DNA from: Mesorhizobium sp. RMAD-H1
Lineage (GTDB): Bacteria; Pseudomonadota; Alphaproteobacteria; Rhizobiales; Rhizobiaceae
Direction: 5' to 3'
Assembly (NCBI RefSeq): GCF_014191375.1
Contig: NZ_JACHWN010000001.1
Span: 992,001-1,056,000 of the forward strand
DNA: 64,000 bases
Shown here: positions 36,139-48,251 of the stretch, one piece after another
How the letters are laid out: each line of letters opens with the position of its first letter
Position numbering within the stretch: the first letter of the stretch is position 1
The notes under the pieces: generated by a model
Seen by the model: only the letters and a program-made list of their open reading frames with translations
Database searches by the model: none
What the model was told of the DNA's origin: nothing
Made by a program: the position numbers and the translations under genes

Positions 36139-37389
36139 TCACCATGCGAGCCGCAGCCGCTCCAGCCCGTGGAAATGATAGGTGTCGCGATAGAGCGGCG
36201 TTTCAGCGAGCCGTATGCCGGGCAGGCGCGTGAAAAGCGTCTTGAGCGAGGCCTGCATTTCCAGCCGCGCCAGCGGCGCGCCGATGCAGAAATGGATGCC
36301 GGCGCCGAACGAGACGTTCTTCTGGTCAGCCCTTCCGGGCAGGAACCGGTCGGGCTCTTCGAAGCTGCGGGGATCGCGATTGCCCGCGCCGAGTATCAGC
36401 CCGATCCGCTCGCCTGGCCGGATGCTTATCCCGTCGCCAAGATCGATCCCGTCATAGGCATAGCGGGTGAACATGTGCAGCGGCGCGTCATAGCGAAGGC
36501 ATTCCTCGACGGTTGCCGCCGTCGATTCGGGCGTCGCGAACAGCGCCTTTGGATCGCGGCCGCTTTCCAGAATCGTTTTGACGGCATTGCCGGTCTGGTT
36601 GACGGTGGCCTCATGCCCGGCATTGAGCAGCAGGATCGCCGTCGTCACCAATTCGTCCTCGGAGAGTTTCGCCCCGTCTTCTTCGGCCGCGATGAGCAGG
36701 CTCAGGAGATCGTCGCCCGGCTTCCTGCGGCGCTGGTTGGCGTAATCACGTATATAGGCGGAAAATTCAGCCGCCGCCCGGTTGGCGCTTTCCTGCGTTT
36801 CCAGGCTCTGCCCATGCATATACATGGCGACCATGCGGTGCGACCAGTCGAGAAGCTGCGGCGCGTTCTCGGCCGGCACGCCCAGCATTTCCGCGATCAC
36901 CACCACGGGAATGGGCGTCGCGAAAGCCGGCATCAGGTCGACGCCGCCATCACCCTCGAATCTGTCAATCAGTTTATTGGCGAGCTCTTCGATGCGCGGC
37001 CGCAGCCTTTCCACCTGCCGGGAAACGAAGGCGCGGTTGACCAGCGTGCGCAGCCGCGTATGTGCGGGCGGCTCGAGCTCCAGCATTGAATGCCGCTCGA
37101 CGCGGTCGAAATCGGCGAGATGCGCGCGGTCCGCATCGCCGCCCAAATCATCCGCAGGCTTTTCGCGGCCGAAACGGCGGTCGCGCAGCAATCTGTTGAT
37201 TTCGTCATGACCGGCGAAGCACCAGAAGCCATAATCCTCCCAGAAAAAGGCTGGGCAATGGATATGCAGCCAGCCATAGGCGGCATAGGGGTTCTGCACA
37301 AAAGCCGGCTCATGCGGGTCAAGCCGCACACGGCGCGCGTGCGCGTCGAAAGAAAGATAGGGCAGGGTGGGATTGGCCGAGTCGTTCAT
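36139..37389 (-). CDS. Cytochrome P450
   Basis: A 416-residue soluble bacterial P450. The heme-ligand cysteine is C368 in FGAGIHFCIGAPLARLE. ExxR is E296-R299 (EECLRYDAP). The oxygen-activating I-helix reads LLNAGHEATVN (257-262 AGHEAT). LEPPAHTRLRTLVNRAF is the typical C-helix region. It needs a ferredoxin and reductase, which are not in this window. It is followed with almost no gap by an ABM protein; the substrate is unknown. Confidence 0.95.
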   Translation of the reverse strand: MNDSANPTLPYLSFDAHARRVRLDPHEPAFVQNPYAAYGWLHIHCPAFFWEDYGFWCFAGHDEINRLLRDRRFGREKPADDLGGDADRAHLADFDRVERHSMLELEPPAHTRLRTLVNRAFVSRQVERLRPRIEELANKLIDRFEGDGGVDLMPAFATPIPVVVIAEMLGVPAENAPQLLDWSHRMVAMYMHGQSLETQESANRAAAEFSAYIRDYANQRRRKPGDDLLSLLIAAEEDGAKLSEDELVTTAILLLNAGHEATVNQTGNAVKTILESGRDPKALFATPESTAATVEECLRYDAPLHMFTRYAYDGIDLGDGISIRPGERIGLILGAGNRDPRSFEEPDRFLPGRADQKNVSFGAGIHFCIGAPLARLEMQASLKTLFTRLPGIRLAETPLYRDTYHFHGLERLRLAW

Positions 37390-37452
37390 GGAATCGTTCT
37401 AGCAAGGCTTCGTTGCCGGAACGAGATAATTCAGACGATTTCGGGGGGAGGA

Positions 37453-37528
<76 letters not shown>

Positions 37529-37858
37529 GCCTGCATTGAAGCGTGTAACCGCAGCGTTTAGGCAATTCGTCCGCCAAGTGCAAGAGGCAAGTACGGCTTC
37601 AACGCGATTCCCGGGATGGAAACGGCACGCCGGGGCCGCTCGGCGGCAGGAATGGGCAGGCGGAATCATTTTCATTGCCCCGTGAAGGGAAATCGCGAGG
37701 GGAAGCCGCACATTTGAAGACGATTGCGGGCGCATAAAACCCCGTGTTTCCGGGTATCGAAAATATTCTCCGATTTTCCTTCAGATGGTCGCTTGACAGG
37801 TGCCGATGAACCCCTTAAACGACCGCTCACGCCGGACGAAGCGCCGGCCAGAAAGTAC
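37529..37858 (+). promoter_or_regulatory. Gap before tRNA-Asp, with tRNA promoter
   Basis: No gene is evident in this 330-base stretch. TTGACA at 37793-37798 and TTAAAC at 37815-37820 (16-base spacing) form a plausible promoter about 40 bases before tRNA-Asp. The rest has no feature I can support. Confidence 0.5.
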
Positions 37859-37935
37859 GCGGGTGTAGCTCAGTTGGTTAGAGTGCCGGCCTGTCACGCC
37901 GGAGGTCGCGGGTTCGAGCCCCGTCACTCGCGCCA
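37859..37935 (+). tRNA. tRNA-Asp(GUC)
   Basis: Acceptor stem GCGGGTG/CACTCGC, D-arm GCTCAGTTGGTTAGAGT, anticodon stem CCGGC/GCCGG with loop CTGTCAC (anticodon GTC), T-arm GCGGGTTCGAGCCCCGT and encoded CCA. A short hairpin (ACTTTCC/GGAAAGT) follows at about 37935-37957. Confidence 0.95.
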
Positions 37936-38074
37936 CTTTCCCGATAGATGGAAAGTGGCGCATCCCCAAATCAGGATGCCGATCTGACGGTTCCGATTTC
38001 GACCCGATTTCTTCCTTTATCTTTGTCCGGCGCGGGCGCCTGATCCCTTGTCCGTCATGCTCTGGCGAGACTTG

Positions 38075-38338
38075 TTATGCTCCCATGTCCGGCTGTCGGG
38101 CTGATGAGCGAATCCTGTAGTCCAGCAGTGCGATGATGATTTTGGTGATGATCATTCCCTGGATGCCGACGATCAGTGACCACGCGGCCGGGCCGATGAG
38201 AAACCACGGCTCGTGAATCTCTCCTTGCTGGCCAATGCTATCCAGCGAGATGCCGATGACCAGTCCCGCTTCGCCGGCAAGTGTGAGGAGAACGAAGACC
38301 CAGGAGGCGCGATTGAAGGCGGTCCGCCATTTTCCCAT
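38075..38338 (-). CDS. Hypothetical two-helix membrane protein
   Basis: From ATG 38338 the frame encodes 87 residues: MGKWRTAFNRASWVFVLLTLAGEAGLVIGISLDS, a charged-polar loop, then WSLIVGIQGMIITKIIIALLDYRIRSS. There are two hydrophobic helices with basic ends. The frame extends to 38557, but the upstream part has no hydrophobic or conserved character. No clear ribosome site is seen. I do not recognise a family; composition favours a real membrane peptide. Confidence 0.45.
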   Translation of the reverse strand: MGKWRTAFNRASWVFVLLTLAGEAGLVIGISLDSIGQQGEIHEPWFLIGPAAWSLIVGIQGMIITKIIIALLDYRIRSSARQPDMGA

Positions 38339-38946
38339 GATGAAAAAATCCAGAATATTCCTAAAGCAATCGGCGCAGGATGGAGGGGCAGTTCGGCATA
38401 TATATGTCGCGCGCGGAGCGTATCCTGACCGTTGATGAGGTTTGGTCCGGTTGAAGGGCTCTGCCGTGCCACGGTCCGCATCACGAACATTTGAAACATC
38501 TATACAAATGGAAAACCGTTTGTTCGGCCTGCATTTGCCGAGAAACTGCGTGCGCAAACCGCGCTATCACGCTTCGTTTCGCTGATCTTTCGCGGGGCAA
38601 CGGCTGGCTTTGCCGCCCTCATTGTCCTATATGCGGCGCAGGGCGGCATGTTATTAAGCATGTGGCAAAAGCTTGGCAGCCGTTTGGCGGTCAATGGGCT
38701 TGCGCCATCGGCGGCTCTGCGCTAACCCTCGCCGCAAATCACGCCGGTGCCGTGATCTGGAAGTTCGCTTGCGTTCGATACCAGCCTTCGGGCGAATTTC
38801 AGAATCGGGACACTGGTTTCGCACGGCATGCCTTTGAAGCTGCTTGGGCGAGGGGTCTGCACAGGTGCAATGTGTCGCATGGTCGTGGCTGGTAAAAGGC
38901 TTATGACAGGCGCGAAACAGCCTCCTTCAAAAGGCGGAAAGGGATC
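38339..38946. other. 608-base gap upstream of nuoA
   Basis: No convincing gene is present. An open frame at 38491-38895 is cysteine and tryptophan rich without domains and is rejected. GGAAAGGGA directly before nuoA is its ribosome site. The complex I promoter should lie here, but I could not identify strong -35/-10 elements. Confidence 0.4.
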
Positions 38947-39312
38947 ATGAACGAGCTTTTGAGTTCCTACCTGCCCATCGTCATTTTCATTGGCGTGGCG
39001 CTGGTGATTGGTCTGGCGCTGCTCGTCGCGCCCTTTCTTGTGGCGTACCGGCAGCCGGACCCTGAGAAATTGTCGGCCTATGAGTGCGGCTTCAATGCCT
39101 TCGACGATGCGCGCATGAAGTTCGACATCCGCTTCTACCTGGTGTCGATTCTCTTCATCATCTTCGATCTGGAAGTCGCCTTCCTCTTCCCGTGGGCCGT
39201 CTCCTTCGGCGACATAGGCTGGTTCGGGTTCTGGTCGATGATGCTGTTCCTCGCCGTGCTGACCATCGGCTTCATCTATGAATGGAAAAAGGGAGCGCTG
39301 GAATGGGATTGA
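38947..39312 (+). CDS. nuoA: NADH-quinone oxidoreductase subunit A
   Basis: A 121-residue, three-helix membrane subunit of respiratory complex I. The loop [25 protein letters not shown], including the conserved cysteine near the quinone site, is the NuoA/ND3 signature. GGAAAGGGA precedes the ATG. It is the first of fourteen nuo genes on this strand; nuoB starts 10 bases before its stop. Confidence 0.98.
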   Translation: MNELLSSYLPIVIFIGVALVIGLALLVAPFLVAYRQPDPEKLSAYECGFNAFDDARMKFDIRFYLVSILFIIFDLEVAFLFPWAVSFGDIGWFGFWSMMLFLAVLTIGFIYEWKKGALEWD

Positions 39313-39884
39313 CCGATAGCAACACCACGCTCGTCGCGCCCCGTCCCAAGGGGATCATCGATCCGAACACGGGCAAGCCCATCGGCGCGGACGACGCGTT
39401 CTTCAACGATCTCAACAGCGAGCTCTCCGACAAGGGCTTTCTCGTCACCTCCGCCGATGCCCTCGTCACCTGGGCGCGCACCGGCTCGCTGATGTGGATG
39501 ACCTTCGGCCTCGCCTGCTGCGCGGTGGAGATGATGCACATCTCCATGCCGCGCTACGACGCCGAGCGCTTCGGCATCGCACCGCGCGCGTCTCCGCGCC
39601 AGTCGGACGTGATGATCGTCGCGGGAACGCTGACCAACAAGATGGCCCCGGCGCTGCGCAAGGTCTATGACCAGATGCCCGAGCCGCGCTACGTCATCTC
39701 CATGGGCTCCTGCGCCAATGGCGGCGGCTATTATCATTATTCCTATTCGGTGGTGCGCGGCTGCGACCGCGTCGTGCCGGTGGATATTTATGTGCCCGGT
39801 TGCCCGCCCACGGCGGAAGCGCTGCTCTACGGCATTCTTCTCCTGCAGAAGAAGATCCGCCGTACCGGCACGATCGAACGATAG
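39303..39884 (+). CDS. nuoB: NADH-quinone oxidoreductase subunit B
   Basis: A 193-residue peripheral subunit that holds cluster N2, the last iron-sulfur centre before quinone. Ligand cysteines are C72-C73 ([11 protein letters not shown]), C137 (GSCANGGG) and C167 (GCPPT). The start overlaps nuoA by 10 bases, giving MGLTDSNTT; an upstream in-frame start at 39282 is less likely. nuoC follows after 11 bases. Confidence 0.98.
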   Translation: MGLTDSNTTLVAPRPKGIIDPNTGKPIGADDAFFNDLNSELSDKGFLVTSADALVTWARTGSLMWMTFGLACCAVEMMHISMPRYDAERFGIAPRASPRQSDVMIVAGTLTNKMAPALRKVYDQMPEPRYVISMGSCANGGGYYHYSYSVVRGCDRVVPVDIYVPGCPPTAEALLYGILLLQKKIRRTGTIER

Positions 39885-39895
39885 GAGAAGCCGAT

Positions 39896-40504
39896 ATGAA
39901 CGAGGAAGCTCTCGGCGATCTCAAGGTCTATCTTACGGAGCGTCTGGGCGCCGGCATCGACAGCATCGCGCTGAGCTATGGCGAGCTGACGATGGTGGTC
40001 CCGGTCGACAAGCTGATCGCCACGCTGACATTCCTGCGAGATGACGTGCAGTGCCAGTTCGTGGCGTTCATCGATATCAGCGGGGTGGATTATCCCTCGC
40101 GCGCCAGGCGCTTCGACGTGGTCTACCAGCTTCTGTCGCCGCGCCAGAACCTGCGCATCCGCATCAAGGTCGAGACGGACGAGGATACGCCGGTCCCCTC
40201 GGCGACCTCGGTCTATCCCGGCGCGGACTGGTACGAGCGCGAAGCCTACGACATGTACGGCATCCTGTTCTCCGGCCATCCGGACCTGCGCCGCATCCTG
40301 ACCGATTACGGTTTCGAGGGGCATCCGCTGCGCAAGGACTTCCCGCTCACCGGCTATGTGGAAGTGCGCTATGACGACGAGCTGAAGCGCGTCGTCTACC
40401 AGCCGGTCGAGCTCAGGCAGGAATTCCGCAATTTCGATTTTCTCTCTCCGTGGGAGGGGACGGATTACGTTCTGCCCGGCGACGAGAAGGCCAAGGCGAA
40501 CTGA
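39896..40504 (+). CDS. nuoC: NADH-quinone oxidoreductase subunit C
   Basis: A 202-residue 30-kDa subunit. The motif [40 protein letters not shown] is diagnostic. It is separate from NuoD, unlike the fused NuoCD of enterobacteria. AGGAG lies upstream of ATG 39896. nuoD follows after 11 bases. Confidence 0.98.
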   Translation: MNEEALGDLKVYLTERLGAGIDSIALSYGELTMVVPVDKLIATLTFLRDDVQCQFVAFIDISGVDYPSRARRFDVVYQLLSPRQNLRIRIKVETDEDTPVPSATSVYPGADWYEREAYDMYGILFSGHPDLRRILTDYGFEGHPLRKDFPLTGYVEVRYDDELKRVVYQPVELRQEFRNFDFLSPWEGTDYVLPGDEKAKAN

Positions 40505-40515
40505 GGCGATAAAGA

Positions 40516-41706
40516 ATGGCTGAAACACAAGTTCGCAATTTCAACATCAACTTCGGTCCGCAGCATCCGGCGGCGCACGGCGTTCTGCGCCTCGTGCTGG
40601 AGCTGGACGGCGAGGTGGTCGAGCGCGTCGATCCGCATATCGGTCTTCTGCATCGCGGCACCGAGAAGCTGATGGAGGCGAAGACCTATCTGCAGGCAGT
40701 GCCTTATCTCGACCGCCTCGACTACGTCGCGCCGATGAACCAGGAGCATGCCTACGCGCTTGCCGTCGAGCGGCTGCTCGGCATCGAGGTGCCGCGCCGC
40801 GGCCAGGTCATCCGCGTCCTCTTCTCCGAGATCGGCCGCATCCTCAACCATCTCCTCAACGTCACCACGCAGGCCATGGACGTCGGCGCGCTCACCCCGC
40901 CGCTCTGGGGCTTCGAGGAGCGTGAGAAGCTGATGGTCTTCTATGAGCGCGCATCGGGCGCCCGCATGCACGCGGCCTATTTCCGTCCGGGCGGCGTCCA
41001 TCAGGACATTCCGCAGAAGCTGGTCGAGGACATCGGCAAATGGATCGATCCGTTCCTGAAGACCTTGCAGGATCTGGACGATCTGATCACGCCGAACCGC
41101 ATCTTCAAGCAGCGCAATGTCGATATCGGCGTGGTCTCGCTGGAGGATGCCTGGGCCTGGGGCTTCTCGGGCGTCATGGTGCGCGGTTCGGGCGCTGCCT
41201 GGGACCTGCGCAAATCGCAGCCCTATGAATGCTATTCCGAGATGGAGTTCGACATCCCCATCGGCAAGAATGGCGATTGCTATGACCGCTATCTGATCCG
41301 CATGGAAGAAATGCGCCAGTCCGTGCGCATCATGCGCCAGTGCGTCGATCTGCTGCTCGGCAAGGATGCAACCGGCCCCGTCTCCAATTCGGACCACAAG
41401 ATCGTTCCGCCGAAGCGCGGCGAGATGAAGCGCTCGATGGAAGCGCTGATCCAGCACTTCAAGCTTTATACCGAGGGCTATCACGTGCCGGAAGGCGAGG
41501 TTTACGCCGCCGTGGAAGCGCCCAAGGGCGAATTCGGCGTCTATCTCGTCTCGGACGGCACCAACAAGCCCTATCGCTGCAAGTTCCGCGCGCCCGGATT
41601 CGCGCATCTTCAAGCCATGGATTTCATGTGCCGTGGCCATATGTTGGCCGACGTATCTGCAATCCTCGGCTCGCTCGATATCGTGTTTGGTGAGGTTGAC
41701 CGCTGA
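40516..41706 (+). CDS. nuoD: NADH-quinone oxidoreductase subunit D
   Basis: A 396-residue 49-kDa subunit that forms the quinone site with Nuo[48 protein letters not shown] and the C-terminal DIVFGEVDR are all present. Its stop overlaps the nuoE start by one base. Confidence 0.98.
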   Translation: MAETQVRNFNINFGPQHPAAHGVLRLVLELDGEVVERVDPHIGLLHRGTEKLMEAKTYLQAVPYLDRLDYVAPMNQEHAYALAVERLLGIEVPRRGQVIRVLFSEIGRILNHLLNVTTQAMDVGALTPPLWGFEEREKLMVFYERASGARMHAAYFRPGGVHQDIPQKLVEDIGKWIDPFLKTLQDLDDLITPNRIFKQRNVDIGVVSLEDAWAWGFSGVMVRGSGAAWDLRKSQPYECYSEMEFDIPIGKNGDCYDRYLIRMEEMRQSVRIMRQCVDLLLGKDATGPVSNSDHKIVPPKRGEMKRSMEALIQHFKLYTEGYHVPEGEVYAAVEAPKGEFGVYLVSDGTNKPYRCKFRAPGFAHLQAMDFMCRGHMLADVSAILGSLDIVFGEVDR

Positions 41707-42806
41707 TGTCCGTACGCCGTCTCGCAGATGAATCCGTTCAGCCGCTCGCCTTTTCGTTCAACCGGGCGAACCAGGTCTGGGCTGAACAGACCATCAAGAA
41801 ATATCCCGAGGGTCGTCAGCAGTCCGCGGTGATCCCGCTCCTGATGCGTGCGCAGGAGCAGGACGGCTGGGTCACCCGTGCGGCGATCGAATATGTCGCC
41901 AAGATGCTCGACATGCCGCTGATCCGCGTGCTGGAGGTGGCGACCTTCTATACGCAGTTCCAACTCGCGCCCGTCGGCACCCGCGCCCATGTGCAGGTCT
42001 GCGGCACGACGCCCTGCATGCTGCGCGGCGCGGAGGATCTGAAAAAGGTCTGCCAGCGCAAAATCAATCCAGAGCCGTTCGAGACCAATGCGGACGGCAC
42101 GCTTTCGTGGGAAGAGGTCGAGTGCCTGGGCGCTTGCGTCAATGCCCCCATGGTCATGATCTTCAAGGACACCTATGAGGATCTGACGCCGGAACGTCTC
42201 GAGGAAATCATCGATGCCTTCGAGGCGGGCAGGGGCGAAGAGATCAAGCCCGGTCCGCAGATCGACCGCATCTTTTCCGCGCCGGTGACCGGGCCGACGA
42301 CGCTCAACGACAATGTGGCGGCGAAACCGGCGGCGCCGGAGAGCAAGCGGAAGGCCGCCAAGGGTGCCGCTGCCGCCGACGCCGATCTGCCGCCGTCGAA
42401 GGCGGGCAAGCCCAAGACCTATTCCGAGGAGACGAGCGAGGCGATCAGGTCGCCATCCCCTGTCAAGGTGAGCAAGGCGGCCGAGGCCAAGACCTCGACG
42501 GCGCCTGCGCCGGAGGTCTCGCTCGACGACAAGAATCGCCCTGCCGCAATCGAGAAGCCTGCGGTCGTCGATGACCTGAAGCTCATCTCGGGCGTCGGTC
42601 CGAAGATCGAGGGCATCCTGCACGAGCTCGGCATCTATACCTATGCGCAGATCGCCGCCTGGAAGAAGGCCGAGCGGCAGTGGGTCGACAGCTATCTGAA
42701 ATTCCACGGCCGCATCGAGCGCGAGGAATGGGTGAAGCAGGCCAAGGCGCTCGCCAAGGGCGGTGTGGACGAATATGTCAGGGTTTTCGGCAAGAAGCCC
42801 GTATAA
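41706..42806 (+). CDS. nuoE: NADH-quinone oxidoreductase subunit E with C-terminal HHH-like extension
   Basis: A 366-residue protein. Residues 1-165 are NuoE, with [2Fe-2S] ligands C99, C104, C140 and C144, part of the NADH module with NuoF. A low-complexity Ala/Lys/Pro linker (about 200-285) follows. Residues 287-366 ([32 protein letters not shown], then a helical tail) resemble helix-hairpin-helix-type domains found in DUF4332-like proteins. Bacterial NuoE is usually 160-180 residues; this fusion is common in rhizobia. The role of the extension is unknown. Confidence 0.95.
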   Translation: MSVRRLADESVQPLAFSFNRANQVWAEQTIKKYPEGRQQSAVIPLLMRAQEQDGWVTRAAIEYVAKMLDMPLIRVLEVATFYTQFQLAPVGTRAHVQVCGTTPCMLRGAEDLKKVCQRKINPEPFETNADGTLSWEEVECLGACVNAPMVMIFKDTYEDLTPERLEEIIDAFEAGRGEEIKPGPQIDRIFSAPVTGPTTLNDNVAAKPAAPESKRKAAKGAAAADADLPPSKAGKPKTYSEETSEAIRSPSPVKVSKAAEAKTSTAPAPEVSLDDKNRPAAIEKPAVVDDLKLISGVGPKIEGILHELGIYTYAQIAAWKKAERQWVDSYLKFHGRIEREEWVKQAKALAKGGVDEYVRVFGKKPV

Positions 42807-42847
42807 TGCGGCGGTTTGCGATGATGGAACGGGACAAAAGGTGAGAC

Positions 42848-44155
<1,308 letters not shown>

Positions 44156-44173
44156 GGCAACATGAACGTCGTG

Positions 44174-44285
44174 GAATGCCCCTCATCCGCCTGCCGGCAC
44201 CTTCTCCCCGCAGGCGGGGAGAAGGAAGAAGCGGCAACGTGGATGTCCCCTCGCCTCGCTTGCGGGGAGAGGGTAAGGGTGAGGG
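44174..44285. repeat. RIME-like palindromic element between nuoF and nuoG
   Basis: The left part has CCTTCTCCCCGCAGG folding onto CGGGGAGAAGG. The right part, CCCTCGCCTC...GGGGAGAGGG, gives a second hairpin, and outer CCCCTCATCCGCC faces GGGTGAGGGGC. This is the style of rhizobial intergenic mosaic elements. It interrupts the nuo operon without breaking a gene. Confidence 0.7.
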
Positions 44286-44388
44286 GCGGATTGCGCGACA
44301 GGCAATCGCCTTGACGAAATAAGGCAGCGTTGCCGGTTTGAAGACTGATTGAAGGATATGCGGCGCGCGCCGCAGGTTTGGACAAGCG

Positions 44389-46470
44389 ATGGCAAAGATC
44401 AAGGTTGACGGCAGAGAGATCGAGGTTCCCGATCACTATACGCTCCTTCAGGCGGCCGAGGAGGCGGGGGCGGAAGTGCCGCGCTTCTGCTTCCACGAGC
44501 GTCTTTCCATTGCCGGCAATTGCCGCATGTGCCTGGTGGAAGTGAAGGGCGGCCCGCCGAAGCCGGCGGCATCCTGCGCCATGGGCGTGCGCGACCTGCG
44601 CCCCGGCCCCAATGGCGAGACGCCTGAAATCTTCACCAACACGCCGATGGTCAAGAAGGCCCGCGAAGGCGTGATGGAGTTCCTGCTGATCAACCATCCG
44701 CTCGACTGCCCGATCTGCGACCAGGGCGGCGAGTGCGATTTGCAGGACCAGGCCATGGCCTTCGGCGCCGATGGCTCGCGCTACCGCGAGAACAAGCGCG
44801 CCGTCGAAAACAAATATATCGGCCCGCTGGTCAAGACGATCATGACGCGCTGCATCCACTGCACGCGCTGCGTCCGCTTCACCACGGAAGTGGCCGGCAT
44901 TTCCGAGCTGGGCCTCATCGGCCGCGGCGAGGACGCCGAGATCACCACCTATCTCGAGCGCGCCATGACGTCGGAGCTGCAGGGCAATGTCATCGACCTC
45001 TGCCCTGTCGGCGCGCTGACCTCCAAGCCCTATGCCTTCCAGGCCCGGCCGTGGGAATTGTCGAAGACCGAATCCATCGACGTGATGGATGCCGTCGGCT
45101 CCAATATCCGCGTCGATACCCGTGGCCGCGAAGTCATGCGCATCCTGCCGCGCGTCAACGACGCAGTGAACGAGGAGTGGATTTCCGACAAGACCCGCTT
45201 CATCTGGGATGGCCTGCGCACGCAGCGTCTCGACCGCCCCTATGTCCGCCGCAACGGCCGCCTGCAGGCCGCGAGCTGGAACGAGGCCTTTGCCGCGATC
45301 AGGCAGGCGATCTCCGCCACTTCCAGTGACCGGATCGGCGCGATCGCCGGCGATCTCGCCACCGTCGAGGAGATGTATGCGCTGAAAGCCCTGCTCACCT
45401 CGCTCGGCTCGAAGAATATCGATTGCCGGCAGGACGGCGTGGCGCTCGACCCGTCGCTCGGCCGCGCCTCCTATCTCTTCAACCCGACCATCGAGGGGAT
45501 CGAGGATGCCGATGCGCTGCTGATCGTCGGCTCCAATCCGCGCTATGAGGCATCGGTGCTCAACGCCCGCATCCGCAAGCGCCAGCGTCAGGGCCATTTC
45601 CCGATCGGCCTGATCGGCGAGGAAGCGGACCTGCGTTATGATTATGCCTATCTGGGCGCCGGCACGGACACGCTGCGCGGCCTGGCCGACGGCAAGGGCG
45701 AGTTCTATTCCGTTCTGGAAAACGCCAAGCGTCCGCTGGTCCTGATCGGCCAGGGCGCGCTCACGGGCGAGAACGGCATGGATGCGCTGGTCCTCGCCGC
45801 CAAGCTCGCCACCAAGGTCGGTGCGGTGGGCGAGGAGTGGAACGGCTTTGCCGTCCTTCACACCGCTGCCGCGCGCGTCGGCGGCCTCGACATCGGCTTC
45901 GTGCCGGGCGAGGGGGGCAAGACGGCCGCGGAAATGGTCGGCGGTCTCGACGTCCTGTTCCTGCTTGGCGCTGACGAGCTCGATTTGTCGGCCAAGGGCA
46001 ATACCTTCACGGTCTATATCGGCACCCACGGCGATGCCGGCGCGCATGCCGCCGATGTCATCCTGCCGGGCGCGGCCTATACGGAAAAGTCCGGCACCTA
46101 TCTCAACACGGAAGGCCGTGTGCAGATGACGAGCCGTGCAGGCTTCGCGCCGGGCGAGGCCAAGGAGGATTGGGCCATCCTGCGCGCGCTGTCCGACGTT
46201 CTCGGCCACAAGCTGCCGTTCGATTCGCTGGCCGCGCTGCGTGCATTGCTCTATGCTGAGCACCCGCATCTCGCCCGGATCGACGCGATCGAGCCGGCGC
46301 AAGCGGACGATATTGTCGCACTTGGCGCGAAAAAGGCCGGTTCGGGCAAGGGCGCATTTGCTTCCGTGATCAAAGACTTCTATCTGACGAACCCGATCGC
46401 GCGGGCGTCCGCCATCATGGCCGAGTGTTCCGCACTCGCCCAGGGCGGCTTCCAGCAGGCAGCCGAATAG
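44389..46470 (+). CDS. nuoG: NADH-quinone oxidoreductase subunit G
   Basis: A 693-residue, multi-cluster subunit. The N-terminal ferredoxin domain has C34, C45, C48 and C63. A HxxxC-type [4Fe-4S] segment ([19 protein letters not shown]) and [10 protein letters not shown] follow. The large C-domain belongs to the molybdopterin oxidoreductase superfamily but is catalytically silent in complex I. The length is typical for alphaproteobacteria. nuoH follows after 22 bases. Confidence 0.98.
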   Translation: MAKIKVDGREIEVPDHYTLLQAAEEAGAEVPRFCFHERLSIAGNCRMCLVEVKGGPPKPAASCAMGVRDLRPGPNGETPEIFTNTPMVKKAREGVMEFLLINHPLDCPICDQGGECDLQDQAMAFGADGSRYRENKRAVENKYIGPLVKTIMTRCIHCTRCVRFTTEVAGISELGLIGRGEDAEITTYLERAMTSELQGNVIDLCPVGALTSKPYAFQARPWELSKTESIDVMDAVGSNIRVDTRGREVMRILPRVNDAVNEEWISDKTRFIWDGLRTQRLDRPYVRRNGRLQAASWNEAFAAIRQAISATSSDRIGAIAGDLATVEEMYALKALLTSLGSKNIDCRQDGVALDPSLGRASYLFNPTIEGIEDADALLIVGSNPRYEASVLNARIRKRQRQGHFPIGLIGEEADLRYDYAYLGAGTDTLRGLADGKGEFYSVLENAKRPLVLIGQGALTGENGMDALVLAAKLATKVGAVGEEWNGFAVLHTAAARVGGLDIGFVPGEGGKTAAEMVGGLDVLFLLGADELDLSAKGNTFTVYIGTHGDAGAHAADVILPGAAYTEKSGTYLNTEGRVQMTSRAGFAPGEAKEDWAILRALSDVLGHKLPFDSLAALRALLYAEHPHLARIDAIEPAQADDIVALGAKKAGSGKGAFASVIKDFYLTNPIARASAIMAECSALAQGGFQQAAE

Positions 46471-46492
46471 GGCCAGGGAAAGAAACGGAAAA

Positions 46493-47536
46493 ATGGACGG
46501 TATTTTCGCAACATACGTCTTGCCGGCGCTGATTATCGCGTTGAAGTCGGTCGTGCTGCTTGTCGTGCTGCTCATCGTCGTGGCCTATCTGCTCTATGCG
46601 GACCGCAAGATCTGGGCCGCCGTGCAGCTGCGCCGCGGGCCGAACGTCGTCGGTCCGTGGGGCCTGTTCCAGGCCTTCGCCGATCTTCTGAAATTCGTCG
46701 TCAAGGAGCCGATCATCCCGTCGGGCGCCAACAAGGCGGTCTTCCTGCTCGCCCCGCTCGTCTCCGCCGTGCTGGCGCTGGCGACCTGGGCGGTGATCCC
46801 GGTCAATGCGGGCTGGGCGATCGCCAACATCAATGTCGGCATTCTCTACATCTTCGCCATCTCCTCGCTCGAGGTCTATGGCGTGATCATGGGCGGCTGG
46901 GCGTCGAACTCGAAATACCCGTTCCTGGGCGCGCTGCGCTCGGCGGCGCAGATGGTCTCCTACGAGGTCTCCATCGGCTTCGTCATCGTCACCGTGCTGC
47001 TCTGCGTCGGCTCGCTCAACCTGACGGACATCGTGCTTTCGCAGAACACCGGCCTTGGCACCATGCTGGGCCTGCCGGCTTCGTTCCTCGATTGGCATTG
47101 GCTCGGCCTGTTCCCGATGTTCGTCATCTTCTTCATTTCCGCGCTCGCCGAGACCAACCGCCCGCCTTTCGATCTCGTCGAAGCGGAATCGGAGCTCGTC
47201 GCCGGTCACATGATCGAATATTCGTCGACGCCGTTCCTCCTGTTCTTCCTCGGGGAATATGTCGCCATCACGCTGATGTGCGCGTTGACCACCATCCTCT
47301 TCCTCGGCGGCTGGCTGCCCCCCGTCGACGTGTGGTTCCTGAACTGGGTGCCGGGCGTCATCTGGTTCATGCTGAAGCTGTGCTTCTGTTTCTTCATGTT
47401 CGCCATGGTGAAGGCTTTCGTGCCGCGCTACCGCTATGACCAGCTGATGCGTCTGGGCTGGAAGGTGTTCCTGCCGATCTCGCTGTTCATGGTCATCGCG
47501 ACGGCCACCTTCCTCAAGATCACCGGTCTGGCTTAA
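46493..47536 (+). CDS. nuoH: NADH-quinone oxidoreductase subunit H
   Basis: A 347-residue, eight-helix membrane subunit that links the peripheral and membrane arms. [23 protein letters not shown] and [22 protein letters not shown] are diagnostic and line the quinone chamber. nuoI starts 11 bases after the stop. Confidence 0.98.
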   Translation: MDGIFATYVLPALIIALKSVVLLVVLLIVVAYLLYADRKIWAAVQLRRGPNVVGPWGLFQAFADLLKFVVKEPIIPSGANKAVFLLAPLVSAVLALATWAVIPVNAGWAIANINVGILYIFAISSLEVYGVIMGGWASNSKYPFLGALRSAAQMVSYEVSIGFVIVTVLLCVGSLNLTDIVLSQNTGLGTMLGLPASFLDWHWLGLFPMFVIFFISALAETNRPPFDLVEAESELVAGHMIEYSSTPFLLFFLGEYVAITLMCALTTILFLGGWLPPVDVWFLNWVPGVIWFMLKLCFCFFMFAMVKAFVPRYRYDQLMRLGWKVFLPISLFMVIATATFLKITGLA

Positions 47537-47547
47537 GGAGATTGATC

Positions 47548-48039
47548 ATGGCTTCCCTCGCTCAAGCCGCCAAATCGCTCCTTCTGCAGGAGTTCGTCGG
47601 TGCATTCTTCCTTTCGATGCGCCAGTTCTTTTCGCCGAAGGCAACGCTGAACTATCCCTTCGAGAAGGGGCCGGTCAGCCCGCGCTTCCGTGGCGAGCAC
47701 GCGCTGCGCCGTTATCCGAACGGTGAAGAGCGCTGCATCGCCTGCAAGCTCTGCGAGGCGATCTGCCCGGCGCAGGCCATCACCATCGAGGCCGGTCCGC
47801 GTCGCAATGACGGCACCCGCCGCACCGTGCGCTATGACATCGACATGGTGAAGTGCATCTATTGCGGCTTCTGCCAGGAAGCCTGCCCGGTCGACGCCAT
47901 CGTCGAGGGACCGAACTTCGAATTCGCGACCGAGACGCGCGAGGAGCTCTACTACGACAAGGAGAAGCTTCTGGCGAACGGCGATCGCTGGGAGCGCGAA
48001 CTGGCGCGCAACATCGCAATGGATGCGCCGTACCGCTGA
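47548..48039 (+). CDS. nuoI: NADH-quinone oxidoreductase subunit I
   Basis: A 163-residue ferredoxin-like subunit carrying two [4Fe-4S] clusters, N6a and N6b. The ligands are C63, C66, C69, C73 ([12 protein letters not shown]) and C103, C106, C109, C113 ([12 protein letters not shown]). AAGGAG 8 bases before ATG 47548 supports this start over the TTG at 47542. Confidence 0.98.
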   Translation: MASLAQAAKSLLLQEFVGAFFLSMRQFFSPKATLNYPFEKGPVSPRFRGEHALRRYPNGEERCIACKLCEAICPAQAITIEAGPRRNDGTRRTVRYDIDMVKCIYCGFCQEACPVDAIVEGPNFEFATETREELYYDKEKLLANGDRWERELARNIAMDAPYR

Positions 48040-48251
48040 GGCGGCAGGGCGGGTCCGAACCACTGTCACGACATCCGGCCATGATGGCGGGGCGGCGCGG
48101 CGGTAGCAAATCGAGCAGACGTTCATGAACCGCCAGGCTTGCGGGCTTGGCGGGGATGGCGTTGGAAACAACATCCGCGCTGGTTGGGCGTGGATAGAGG
48201 AACAGGGCAGGGGCGTGAGGCTCTGCCACGGAAGGAAGTCGGGGAACCCCC

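Noticed and set aside
37529-37735. Minus-strand ORF crossing tRNA-Val
   Set aside because: It reads through a tRNA and has no protein features.
38673-38688. Sigma-54-like element TTGGCAGCCGTTTGGC upstream of nuoA
   Set aside because: It has the GG-N10-GC spacing, but the match outside it is poor and complex I is not expected to need sigma-54; likely chance.
38491-38895. 135-codon ORF upstream of nuoA
   Set aside because: Composition is atypical, with no domain or ribosome site.
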